Source of the DNA: Tenebrio molitor
Lineage: Eukaryota; Arthropoda; Insecta; Coleoptera; Tenebrionidae
Reading direction: 5' to 3'
DNA: 64,000 nt
Assembly (NCBI RefSeq): GCF_963966145.1
Contig: NC_091046.1
Coordinates: 47,988,001 to 48,052,000 of the forward strand
Within the stretch, counting starts at the first letter, position 1; each line of letters starts with the position of its first letter. The position numbers and the translations under genes are program-made. The notes under the pieces were generated by a model that worked only from the letters and a program-made list of their open reading frames with translations, was not told where the DNA came from and made no database searches. Shown one piece after another: positions 36,528 through 48,078 of this stretch.

Positions 36528-36908
36528 TATATAGATAATGGGAAAAACACTGTTAAAACAGGATGTCTATTGGGAGTTTGGACCGATGAATTAGGTAAGG
36601 GCGTATGGATTGTTGACTGGGAATCAACAGGTCCAAAGAGTTATTGTTATAAGACTAATACAGGTGAAGTTGTTTGTAAAATAAAAGGATTTACATTAAA
36701 CTATGAAACGTCCAAAAAGATTAATTCCGATAGTATAAATAATATTTTAGAAAACAAAGATAATAAAATCAGTACACAATATCATCGAATTACCAGAGAT
36801 ACTAAAACTAAAGAACTTTTAAATAAAATAGAAACAAAGGAATTTGCTTTTGTTTATGACAAGAGAGTTATTCTAGAAAACTTTGATACAATACCGTTTG
36901 GATATTAA
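36528..36908 (+). pseudogene. Polinton/Maverick-type DNA polymerase B, C-terminal fragment
   Basis: About 125 codons encode the end of a protein-primed family B DNA polymerase. Readable marks are LLGVWTDELGKG, GPKSYCYKTNTGEVVCKIKG followed by FTLNYE, and the terminal VYDKRVILENFDTIPFGY, which correspond to the post-palm and C-terminal region shared by Polintons and related adintovirus-like elements. The catalytic palm motifs lie upstream in intact enzymes and are absent here: the fragment begins directly at the right end of the inverted-repeat element at 35406-36527, and the left flank of that element shows no polymerase sequence. The frame remains open from inside the transposon end (36489) to the stop at 36906-36908. 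It is a relic, not a working polymerase. Confidence 0.75.
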
Positions 36909-37105
36909 TCATTTTCGTTGTTAATCAATAATGAATCAATTTAAGGAATTTATAAACATGGATATGTTTTTACTCTTGTAATAGGATAAAGAAATAATTA
37001 ATTTTTTATTGTATAAATAGATGCCCTAACAACATGGAATTATCTCTTATTATCTGTTATTCTTAAAATTTGTTTAAAATTGTTGTTTTTACTTGAAATA
37101 GGTAT

Positions 37106-37732
37106 TATATTTTTTATTTCATCCTGTGTCAAATTTCAATACTTTACGTCATCAGTTTGAATCCGGGAAAACGCAAAAAACGGCCGGACGCCGGTTAAGT
37201 GTTGCTATTGGAAACACAAAAGTAACAATCGCAATAACAATGATTCAGTTTTAAGAAATGTTTTATTCAAAACTACATCTAAATACAAATTAACAATTTC
37301 ACTATTTCGGCCACAAAGAAGATGCACTTACTTTCTCAGACTAAAAACGGTAGTTCACAAATAAAATAATACAACCATTTAAACCAAATCTAAAAAATAG
37401 GCCAGCCAGCATAACCTCTTGCGTAATTTTCTTCACATTATTTTATGATTTCCATTTACAAAAATGGCTGAATTGTTTTTGGTACCTTTCACCAGACTTG
37501 CTAGGTATTAACTCAGCACAGGCTTCTGCAGATTTTCTTACAATTTCTGGAGGATTTGCTTTAGAAGTCATTTTGACGCACAAAATTATTTCAACAAAAT
37601 AAACAATTGCCAAACAGCCGTTGCTAATCATGTTCCTAAAATGTGACTAGATTTGGAGCTTTTGTTGAATTATTTTGAAATTAATTTCAATGTTTCTTTC
37701 AAACGAAATTTGAGGCAGGATGAAATAAAATA
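37106..37732. mobile_element. 627-bp TIR element carrying a recombinase-like N-terminus
   Basis: Ends 37106-37136 and 37706-37732 are inverted copies built around TTTATTTCATCCTG. On the minus strand, 37571-37443 encodes a 42-residue open frame with PPEIVRKSAEACAELIPSKS and GERYQKQFSHFCKW, which resembles the N-terminal SAM-like segment of Crypton-type tyrosine recombinases and related ZMYM/KIAA1958-like proteins. It then hits a stop codon with no clear donor site. Recognition is by pattern only, so the family call is tentative. Confidence 0.55.
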
Positions 37733-37810
37733 CATAACCACATTCGTCCGTGAACTCTTTTTACAGTACTCGTTTCGAGTTTCAAGACTCGGCTTAAAAA
37801 GTGTTGTGTG

Positions 37811-38172
37811 CTGAAGGGGCCTTATATCTTTAATTTTTTATTAAAATGGGGTGATTTCTAGATCATTAAATTTGAACTGTTGTGCTGAACAGACCCATAT
37901 AGTTTTGCTTTTTTAAACAAACTTTGAAAACAAAGAGTTCTGGAGGGGCCCTATATGTTTAATTTTTTACTAAAATTTTGTTCAATGGGTTCATTTCTAG
38001 AATCATTAAATTTGAACTGTTGTGCTGAACAGACCCATCTACATGAGTTTGTATAGCATGCCTTCTACCTTATAAAAACAGGACAGAATCCTTGAAATAT
38101 CTGCTTTTAAATAGACCTTTAAAAACAGGGCAAAATCATTAAGAAAAACAAAGAGTTCTGAAGGGGCCCTCT
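37811..38172. repeat. Tandem repeat with about 130-bp period
   Basis: Two near-complete units begin at about 37812 and 37942 (GGAGGGGCCCTATATGTTTA) and share the long segment containing ATTAAATTTGAACTGTTGTG followed by CTGAACAGACCCAT. A partial third unit start (AAAACAAAGAGTTCTGAAGG) is at about 38139-38165 after a diverged spacer. No coding content. Confidence 0.8.
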
Positions 38173-40832
38173 TAGTAGTGACGATGTTTGCAAAAAAGTG
38201 AAGGCAATAATTTTGTCACCATTTTTAGGTTGGCACCGCCACCGCTCGTTGACAGTTAGCGTCAAATGTCATTTAAGTCATTTTTCGAATGAGACTTGTC
38301 GGCATGTTGCGCAAGTCTTCGTCATCGCTCCTTTACCTAATTGTGCAGAAATTCCTGGTGGGTCAGTTCTCGTCCCTCGTCCGAATTCCGGTGAACACGA
38401 CTTGTAAATCTCATAACGCGGCTTTATCTAATTTACGACGACGTTAACAAGTGGAACAAGACCGACAGGCGATAACGCCGGCTCTTTTTCTCTAATTTAC
38501 AACAGGCCGAGTCGTTGCAACACCGGATTATTGTTTGTTGCAGCTCGAGACGTTGTTTCTACGTTTGATAAACATTAGCGAACCGAAACAAACGCTTCCC
38601 CGTAATTTATAGCAGACGCCGAACAAACGGGATTTATGTGGGTTAGTCAACTCTTAGCGAATCTGAAGATAAATACGCGGCGTCGGAGGAAGGGTTTAAT
38701 TATAATCCGGGTAGTCGAAGAGTGTCGCTTTGTGATTTACGTAACCGAACGAAAACAATTATTCTTGCGAGTAATAACGGCGCCGCCGGTTCGCCCCACG
38801 TTTTTCGATGGCGATAATTGCGGCTTAATTAGAAGGCATCGATCTCGCTAGAAAAACCCGGAAAACGACTCCAGAATAAACAGCCGTTTCGAGGTATGCA
38901 ACACTTTATACGCGCCGAGGTGTCGAATATATAAAGCAGAGCAGACGAGAAGAGGAATGTTGGGGCTCTCAGACAACGTCAAGTGAGGCTAATTGACGAC
39001 CAAAATTCGTGTTTTAAACTGGATTGGTTTCAAACTTTAAATGTCAACTGTCAAATTGCTGAAAAAATGAAGAATTTCGACGATTTTCCAAGTGCAAATC
39101 AGACAAAACTTGTTAAATAATCAATTTTGGTTGTTTTTGTATTCAGACTGAGGCGCCCTCTGGCGCTTCCGAGGCGGGAATTTCAAATATTTGCGAACTT
39201 CGATCCCTCCGCTCATGCTTGCACCGTGGAATTCTGGTTTCGCATAAAATACAGTATTAATGATAGAGTATGCGGGATATAAATAACATGCCAGAGGTAC
39301 TGTGGGCGGAATAATATTAAAGATTGCTACTGCTATCATTGCGAAGTGCATATATTAATCAGGTTTTTGATGAATGTCCCTGTAAGTTTGCAGACGTACG
39401 ACTGTTACCGGACAAGACAAAAAAAACACCTTGGACGACGATAAATAAGCGCTTGCACATGGCGCCGATTAAAATTTCGGCATGTCAAGAGAATTTTTCC
39501 GAAATTGGTCGGGATGTACCGTGTGTGGCGTAACCGCGTAACGAGCGTTTGAAGGGAAAAATCGCATCGCGTTCACCAAAGCGAATAGGAGACCTTTGAT
39601 AAATGATATAATAATTACAGAGTACAACCTGGAACAAACTGTACGTGGATACACGATAATAATTATCTCGTGAAATGTCTGTCAAGTCAAATGGGTCTGG
39701 TATTACGGTCGAAAAAGGTCAATTTTTTTTTAGAAATTTCCACTTGATAATTTGATTAATTGTGGAATTTTATCGGGGGCCGGTGTGTGTAAAGTCGTCG
39801 CATGCTTAAATTTATTCAAATTCGTCTGTTATGTGAAATTGCAGTGTCAGAGCAGAGGGTCGCGTGTTAAACCCGTTTATGAATTTGCCATAAATCAACC
39901 CCTATCAAGGCTTTATCGCAACAAAAATAATAAACAATTCTGTAACAACTGTCGACCGCATTGTACAGGTTTTTCCTTTGAGTTTAGCTCTGGCGGATCG
40001 CCTGTGTCATGGCATTAAAATGCCGTTTAACATTGTTTAGATAAAACGGAGCGCTAATAAAGTCATTATTTTCGTCATATAAATCTTGTTGCTCGTTCAA
40101 AATAAAAAAACCATCGGGCACGCTTTGTCACGTCGAATTATGTTTCAATCGATGGGAGCGGATTTATTTTCGGTGGGAATTTTCACCAGCAGGTGGAGCT
40201 TTAAATAGCCCGGTTTGAATCGAATCGTCTAAAATTATACGACGGGAAAAAATGATCCAGGAACGGGATAAATTCACGACACACCACACAAACGATACTG
40301 TACCTACTTACGCAAGTTCGATAATCCCCTTTATTTAAAGTCGGTCTATTTAGAAACACAAAAGAAAACGGTGGAGTGCTCCAGAGCGGAATGTCGCACA
40401 CGTAACGCCGAACCGACCGAACTAACGCCAAGACTATTTTTTCGTGCGACTATAAAACGCTAATAGTGTTGGCGAAATTTGACTCGGCTCCAAACATTGC
40501 GTGCACGTCCGCTGCAACTAGACGCCCAACACAATGTGATACAACGCTTCTGTTGGTAGCTGTGAGTGCTGTGACACTAGTGTCCCAACGTAAATAAATT
40601 TCATGGTTTACGGCATATATTCTAGGGAATTTTTTTACCGGCCGTTATTTATCGCGACCATAAACCATAAATGCAATTTCATGTGCGGGTAGCACTGTTC
40701 CGCACCACCCACTCGGACAACATAAACAATGGTCGCTCCACCGACTACCGTTTAAATAATTCACTGCCCTATCCGGCCCAATATGGCCATATCTTTGATC
40801 TGTGGCGCACGGCTTCAGACTTTGTCCTGTTT
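38173..40832. other. Gene-less stretch
   Basis: No exon is recognised. At 38927-38936 there is ATATATAAAG, but the nearest initiator-like sequence (TCAGAC, 38969) is about 43 bp away, too far for a convincing TATA promoter. Nothing else stands out. Confidence 0.4.
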
Positions 40833-40864
40833 AAAGTTACTAGATATAATTATCTAGTAACTTT
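40833..40864. repeat. Perfect 14-bp-arm palindrome
   Basis: AAAGTTACTAGATA (40833-40846) and TATCTAGTAACTTT (40851-40864) are perfect inverted copies with a 4-nt TAAT centre. The palindrome is itself flanked by similar GTCCTGTTTA and GTCCTGTTAA. It could be a footprint of an excised element or a protein-binding site; neither can be shown here. Confidence 0.75.
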
Positions 40865-42869
40865 AGTCCTGTTAATTGTGGAGCGCCGTCTGGCGGACGA
40901 CTCTAGCACAGAGACGGGTGACAAACGTCATACGAAGCGGCAAACAACGAGAATTTGAATTTTTGTCAGAATCAACGAGCAAGAAAGTATTGGCTGGCTT
41001 AGAGATTGTTACTTCGAGTCACTTGGTGTACATTAGCGGTGTGAGACTGTGCAGTATCGTGTCGGCCGTTGACAGTATTTTCGTGTCAGGTGCGCTCTGT
41101 GTAATTTTCTTTTATTCGTCGATCGTCAAAGCGGAAAACAAGCGGTCAATTCCGGGAACGGGGATTTTTATTGATACTTTAACGAAGCCCCCGGCGCAAT
41201 TACGTTGTTGTGGCGATCGCCTTGCTTTATTTGCCGGCGTTAAAGTATGTAAATTGCGGCCATCACGCGGGGGCCAGCCTTCACAACGTCGACCCCGAAG
41301 TAGGTATATCACGCGGCATCACCACGAACCTCCCGACAAAAAACCGACGAAGCCATGTTCCAGATTGTGCTGTCTCACATCGTAATTATTTTCTAGCCTC
41401 ACCGGAATTTATTATGCCTTATAGGAAGCTGATACGGAGTCTGTTGTACGCCCATTTCATTAGAGACCCATAATCACCGCAATCAATGGGGATCCGTCCG
41501 AAGAGGCCCAAGAATGGGGGGCGGGCACGGCGGCCGTGTAAAAACCCGCCAGTAATACACATCACGGCCGAGATAAATCCACCATCGGCGCTCTCACATT
41601 TCAATTACGCCGTCCCGAGGGTCCTCCTCGGGAAAGTTTTTCGGTGGGGCCCCGGTGCCACCGCTCTGACTCATCGGGACAAAGATGTAATGGTGATGGC
41701 GTGTTTACGTGTTTGACCGGCCGTAATTCATAAAGAAAACATCTCGGCATTAATCGAAAAGTCGTTTATTTTTCTTCGCTGCCCTGTAAACATTTATTCC
41801 GGATGGATGTGGCGCGGGCCCGGTTTATTTGACCTGCTGGAGGCTCGCTATGATTAAATTGCGTAGATGGCGCCGGGGGTTAGAAATACGTTTCCGCTAT
41901 TTATGTTTGCTTTCTGCTGCAATTTTTCACGAATTATCTGCCTTTCCCGACTTTCCACCGACCAAAGTTCACAGTCGTTTGTGCCGTCGTAGACGGAAAG
42001 GTTGAGCGAAATACAAATTTTATGAAATATTACCACAAAAATTCTCCGTAAACGCGGAGAGTGTTTGTTCGAGGTTATTAACTGGATCGTTGCCGCTGAT
42101 TTCGCTAATAAAGTAATAATTTATTGTTAATAGCGCCATTTAGGGGCTGTTTCTTCATGAATTATTAGGAAGTAATTACCGAAAGTTTGTAAATGTGGAG
42201 TTTGTGTACACGTATTAGTCACGCGAGTTGAAAGGGAGTACGTGAACAATTTTTGTTCGGACTATTTATTCATGCTAGAACAATCGTGGCACACAAACAA
42301 CTACGTACTTCAAAATCTACATATTTCCGGTCCACGAAACTAAAAGTGCCACAACGTTTTCAATCTGTCATTGAATCATTGAAAGACAATGTATAAAATG
42401 AATCAACAGAAGCAATTATTGTAGCAACTGCGTTATATTCTGGTTACATTATTTACGTAAGTGTAACTCGAGTTCATTACATAACACTGGTATTTCTTTA
42501 TATTTATTTTTCCTAATTCTTGGCTATAATCCACGTACGAGTATAACTTATGTATTAAATACCGTGCGATCCAAAATAAAATAAAATCGAGGTGGCCATG
42601 ATTAATACACTTCAGTTGGCAGCACGTAAAAATTTAATTCAAATGTCATTACAATGGTAATTGTCATTATTAATTATTGACTATTAAAATTTGCTATTAC
42701 AATATGTTCACTTTAGAGCAACAAATTTTCATTGTCCAGTGTTTCTTCAGCAATAGAGAAAGGCTTGGTCCTATTCGACACTTCGAGTTTTTGAGGAATT
42801 TCAACAAAAGTTTCCACTTAACCAACAACTTGCCCAGAAAGTCTACAAATGCGTAATAGTATATTAAAG
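40865..42869. other. Gene-less stretch
   Basis: A 169-codon plus-strand frame (40876-41385) and overlapping frames on both strands are present in moderately GC-rich DNA, without a recognisable domain. I see no mobile element. Confidence 0.4.
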
Positions 42870-42980
42870 AACGAGTTTTATAAAGGTTGATTTGGCGCAC
42901 GAGTCCCAAGTGTAGAAAACGACCCGTAGGGGAGTTTTGTATGGGACGAGTGCGCCAATACCCTTATAAAACGAGTTTTT
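42870..42980. repeat. Hairpin repeat with palindromic half-sites
   Basis: 42870-42908 and 42942-42978 form an imperfect inverted repeat (TTATAAGGGTATTGGCGCAC against TTATAAAGGTTGATTTGGCG). The motif ACGAGT is kept in the same direction at all four stem positions, so the arms differ exactly at CGAG/CTCG. The loop of about 33 nt is GC-richer (ACGACCCGTAGGGGAG). No coding content. Confidence 0.75.
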
Positions 42981-44239
42981 TATGTTATTTTTTAGAATTT
43001 ATACCCTTGTTTTTTAAGCAATTTTATCTTGTAACAGTGCTCCAAAAAAGTCGGATGCATTAATATGGTTAATTTAATTTTGTCGTCGCGTTCCCCTAAG
43101 AAATCTCCATTGCAGCTCTTGCTTGAAATGAAATTGTGAAACTTATTGCATCAGTGTAACGTAATTTCTGCATCGTAATATGCACATAACACCAAGATGA
43201 TTCTGTTACAGAACAATGTTGCATTTACGTTAGGAACCGGCGAATGCATTATTTCAATCGTTTCCTCGTTAAGAAACTAGATCGTAAAGCGTTTCGGAAT
43301 AAATCTCCGGTTTAGCTCCCAGTTTTGGTTCTAACTGGTGATTTATGTTTGGTGTTAATTCTGATAGAACATCTCATTGTTCCTCGACCGGTTCATTACA
43401 AAACTTGCTCATTGTCCCATTGGCAATAAATCACTCACGAAGATGATGACATTACTACATTCAGCCAGATAGGACGAGACCGGTCGGATTCAAATTGGCA
43501 TTCAGTAATAATAATCAGCATAAAACCCACATGATTTATGTTGTGTCCCGTCTATCCGTAAATCATAGTTGCAAGGGAATCGAAAACGTAATGAATTCGT
43601 GGGATTCGATTTATCGTCGGACGGTCCTGTCCGTTTTTTCCGTCTTTTTCTGCGTCCAAAAGTAATTATCTAGCTACGGCGCAAGAGTGGCGCTTTTGGC
43701 TGATCCAGGACCGGAGCGGAAAAATCGACCAGACTGGAAAAAGGACGCCATCCATCACGGTCCGACAGTCCTGGGTACTCTCCAAACACGCCCCGACAAC
43801 GGCATTAAACTTGTATTATTCTGGTTCCGTTGTTGTTTCGGTCCTTTTACGACGATACTTTCATCGTGATGTGTGATCGAATTAATCAAGGGGGCCCGTG
43901 AGTCGGGGGAAATTGTCCGGATTTAATGGCGGAATAATGAGAAAAGCCGTTCTCAAGTTTTATAGCGTCTGGACGGACATTGTCGAATTTATGTACAAAT
44001 TGTGTGGAGCTGGGTTCGGGTGTCCGATAATAAAAATCGACCGTTTGAGAGCTCTCGACGGGGAGTGAATCAATGCGGGGGGCGCGGGTCGGTGCCTGGA
44101 AAGTAGTTGCGTGGGTCAGGTCGAAAGGCTGATGGAGAGGTGATTGCTTTCAGATGTACGACGGAAAAGGAACACGAAAAGAGAAATGAGAGATTTTGTG
44201 AGGGCTTCAACAGTTCACTTTTATTTTTCGTATGGTTCA
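42981..44239. other. Gene-less stretch
   Basis: No exon, RNA gene or repeat is recognised; only short chance frames. Confidence 0.4.
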
Positions 44240-44410
44240 GGATATGTTTCTCTCCACATTGTTGAAACTCGACGACCATTCGAAATCTTTGAAAACAAAC
44301 AAAAACATTTTCAAAGTACAGTACAATATTTATTAAGAATACGGTAGGTGTAGAAACGAATCCTTGAGGGACTCCCTGAGAGCTTATTTGATGTTTAAGA
44401 AGAAAATAAT
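44240..44410 (-). mobile_element. Second reverse transcriptase fragment (non-LTR type)
   Basis: The minus strand encodes HQISSQGVPQGFVSTPTVF followed by LINIVLYFE, which follows the conserved reverse transcriptase block SSGVPQGSVLGPTLFLIYIND with several substitutions. The frame stays open for 118 codons (44426-44070) but the catalytic DD block is not seen and the downstream part does not look like reverse transcriptase. It is a dead fragment. Confidence 0.6.
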
Positions 44411-44989
44411 TTTTATCTCGAGACAATCGAGTAGGTTTAAAAAAGCAAAAAAAAAATATGACGAAATATTTTTAACCACATAACAGATAGATGTCGTGCC
44501 GAATTGATATTACGATTTATTTTCACGTTTTCCAGTTTTAATCGAAACAAGACACCGACACCGATTTATTCCGGAACAATTTATATTCCAGTTCGCCAGG
44601 AAATGGTTAAATTAATGAAATTAATGCAAACGACATTTTGTAATGCTGAAATAATATTGCAGAACGTAATGTTACACAGATGTAATACATTTCCTAATTT
44701 AATTCAAACTAGAGACTTTACTGGAAGTTCATTCTGCAACTCTTTACCTTCCTACAAGTTTACCAGTGTTGACGTTTGGTGATAAAGGTGTTACATAACA
44801 AAATGAGTTTATTGAAATATTTATGGTAATGCCAATTTTGTAAGATTAATGTACGAAATTTTTTAGTTGAACAAAAATCCATTGAATGGTACATGGTATG
44901 TACAAGTAAACAACGTATCCAAAGGAAGCACTATTACAGAATTTTTAACACTGATGTGACATATTTCCTATTTGAGAAATAAGCTAGCA

Positions 44990-45495
44990 TCTCGAGGTGT
45001 GATGTTATTTCAACCAACATCCTTCCCAGGCTACCTTTTAATGGGGGTTCGATCATGTGGGGTAGCATTTCTGCAAACGCGCGTACCTTGTGTTGATTGA
45101 TAGGAGCGTTATGAACGGTCATAGGTACATTTAAGATGTTCTTCAAAATCACGTCGTTCCTTTTGCACCACTTATTGGCGAGAATTTTATATTGATGGAC
45201 GATAATGCACGACCAGAGTTGTTAATGAATTCTTAGATGAAGTTGGTATCAATCGCATAGAGTGGCCTCCGAGGAGTCCCGATTTAAATCCTATCGAGCA
45301 TGTTTGGGACATGATAGGAAAAAAAGTTAAAGCTCGAATCCCCTCCTCAGCCACCCTAGACGAAGTGTTTCCTGTTCTTCAGGAAAAATGGGATCTTCTT
45401 GATGACCAGGCCATAATGAACGTGGTAGAGTCAATGCCACGACGTATGGAGGCTGTAAAACGGGCTCGCGGAGGCAATTCTAACGCTAATTCAAA
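44990..45495 (+). pseudogene. Tc1-type transposase, inactivated C-terminal half
   Basis: Plus-strand pieces in shifting frames spell a DD34E transposase: GSIMWGSIS (about 45050), DVLQNHVVPFAPLIGENFIL, MDDNARP (second catalytic D region, about 45195-45215), then after a frameshift VNEFLDEVGINRIEWPPRSP and DLNPIEHVWD (with the catalytic E), then an open frame from 45311 with KVKARIPSSATLDEV and PRRMEAVKRARGG. At least one frameshift and one stop codon interrupt it, and the N-terminal DNA-binding half and the inverted repeats are not found. Confidence 0.88.
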
Positions 45496-45639
45496 ACACT
45501 GTTCAAATTATGCAATTTTTCATAAAATTAACATTTTTCTAAAAACTTACTTTTATCATTTTTCATTAAAATCTTATTTGCTCTGTTTAATGTTTTGTTT
45601 GTTAGATATTATTTGGAAAGGATAACTTAAATAACACAT

Positions 45640-47292
45640 CAATAAAACATGATACCAAAAACATTTTCTAAGACAATGAATTACTTAAAATTCATAGTGA
45701 GTCGTTTTTTGTGCCGGTCAGTGCAAACAGGTGAAGTTAAGCTAAGGAAACAAAAATAAAATAAAATTTGTTTTTAAAGTATATACATAATGTATTTTAA
45801 AATAAAAAAATTAAATGTGTAGGACATTTTTAAAATGACCAATGACCTGTAATTGTAAATTTCTCTTTACAACAGTAGTAGAAGAAAACATTTCCAAAGA
45901 ATTACCTACTACACAACATAAATAAATTATTAATATTTTCAATTAAAAATTGTTAAATCTTGTTTCACCAAGCAATAAACTGATGAACGTACATAATTTA
46001 ATATAATATGTACTTTTTTGTGACGGTGTAATATAAATGCTATGTAACGAAATGTCATTGCTGTTACGTACATTTTATGGAACACACTTTACGTAACAGT
46101 AACATAACGCATTTTATATACTTTATATAGTCAGATCCGTCTCGAAAGTTAAACTTTCTGGTAGATACCGATCATAGACGATTTATTACCTCTCTCGACC
46201 GACACCCCACAAACGCCGCCTGCGATAAACGTCTTTTCACAAAAATTTTACGACGCATTCCTCTCCTTTCAATAGACCCGTAACGCAAACGTCCAGTGGC
46301 AGCTTGTGATTATCCCCTTACCGCACTAAATATAATTTCTAGACGTTTCCAAAAAAGGACTTCCATTGTTTGCATTCGAAGAGGCACGCATCACGACCGC
46401 CATCCGAAAGTTGTAAACTTGACTATCCCTCTAACAATTTGTAAATAACGTCAGCGATCAGAATTTGTGTAAACCTAACTACTTTTACGGTTCTTTTACG
46501 AGCAGGTCCTTAATGTCCCATTGTGCCGTTCGTCGGTGATTGACTTATGTCAGCGGCGTGCCTTTCTCGAGGTGCAATAATTCAACAATAAAAAAAAACA
46601 ACGAGCAACTTCGAGATGAGCACAAGTCGAATTCTTGCGAGCACTTTGCTTTTTTTCGACCTAATTGCGAGCATCATCATGTCAGCCGATCTGACAAGAT
46701 GTCGTCACGACTACCAAAGACCGTTTAACAGTAATTTTATTGGCTCATTAACGACGGTGCTGTTCTTTTTTTCTTCGTTCTGTGCCGGCAACGATTTTCT
46801 CTCCTGACCGATCTATCAGCGGCGGCGGCGGCGGGAGAAGAGAAGAACGGGTCGGTCGAGTCTCCGAGAGCACACTTCAGACTCCGGCTATCTCCATGTC
46901 GCACGTCACATTTATGGTGTTTTACAATTTGTTCAGCATGACAACGCCTGAAAAAATAAAGTCGCCAACTTACATTATGTTACCGTGAGCAGATGCTAGA
47001 TTGTAATGGAATTTAATTAACTATGTTTGCTTAGGTTTTGTACGTTTGTGTGGTCCGTGAATGTGTTTACTCGACCGTTAACGATCGTGAATACGTGCAA
47101 ACTGGACTCTATTCAGTTCTAGTGGCTCTAATTGGCTGCGCTGATTGGACCAGACGACGAAAATCCGTACGACGAATCGATGAAAAATGATTTCTCTCAG
47201 TTCGATACATTTACAGTTGTTTGTCTTTTCTTTCCAACGTTTTATCGATTGTCTGAAGACAAATTGTTCACAAATACAGTTCATTAAAGAAG
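45640..47292. other. Gene-less stretch
   Basis: Mostly AT-rich, with a GC-richer patch including a CGG run near 46820. No exon or element is recognised. Confidence 0.4.
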
Positions 47293-48078
47293 TATACAGG
47301 GTGTCTTAAAATTCGGGAATTCCGAATTCAGAGCCTGGTAGGAAAGGACTCAGTGGAGCTCGAAAAATACTTCCTGAAGAAGATATAAGCACTTTAATTT
47401 TGTTCAATACATAGCAGCCTTCATATCCACAGTGACAAAATAGTATTCTATCGGGCCTTCAAATAAATATATATTTAGAGTAGGCGTAGACGACATTCTA
47501 ATTCTGTTAACAGTGTAAAGTAATTTTTGTAGGTAACCAATTATTGTCCGGAGTTACACAGGTTACATAGTAAGCTTTTTCCCAATTTCATATTGTCGTA
47601 TTCCGTGGAGGGAGAATGCACTACAAAAATGAAAAATATTTTCTAACCTAATTTTATTTCGTTAAAATGTCAGACGTTTCTTGTGTCATTTTCTACGCTG
47701 GAAAAATGTTGCAAACAATTGAATTTCCATAGGTTACTCTAAATATAAATTTATTTGAAGTCCCGTTAGCTACGTTGCCGTTCCATTTTTAAGAAAAATT
47801 ACAAAAATTGAAGATTTATTTACTCCAAAGTAAAGCTATTCTTCAAAAAATTATTTTACGTTATTATTTTCCACAATCATCTACACCATAAATAACAATA
47901 AACACTGAACTTTTCAGCCTGTATTTGAAGAAAACGCAGTTCAAAGAGTGCACCTTCAGATCAATGTATCTTTGTGGGGAGAGTCCCGATTTTTTTTTAA
48001 TTCCGTATTTGGACCACTGAAGTGATCCCCTACAACGCTCTGAATTCGGAATTCGCGAATTTTGAGACACCCTGTATA
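47293..48078. mobile_element. 786-bp TIR element with TATACAGGGTGTC ends
   Basis: The left end (from 47293: TATACAGGGTGTCTTAAAAT) and right end (to 48078) are inverted copies over about 60 bp, including GAATTCCGAATTCAGAGC. A TATACAGGG start is shared with the repeats at 7770, 23500 and 56459. The interior holds a second, complete inverted-repeat element (47452-47765). No transposase is encoded. Confidence 0.85.
47452..47765. mobile_element. 314-bp MITE nested inside the 47293-48078 element
   Basis: Ends CGGGCCTTCAAATAAATATA (47452 onward) and the inverted copy ending CTAAATATAAATTTATTTGAAGTCCCG (47739-47765, given here by position: key parts TTTATTTGAAG and TCCCG) match over about 32 bp. The element lies wholly within the larger TIR element, so it is a later insertion. 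No coding content. Confidence 0.75.

Noticed and set aside
38927..38974. TATATAAAG followed by TCAGAC as a core promoter
   Set aside because: The spacing of about 43 bp is too long for TATA-initiator cooperation and no gene follows.
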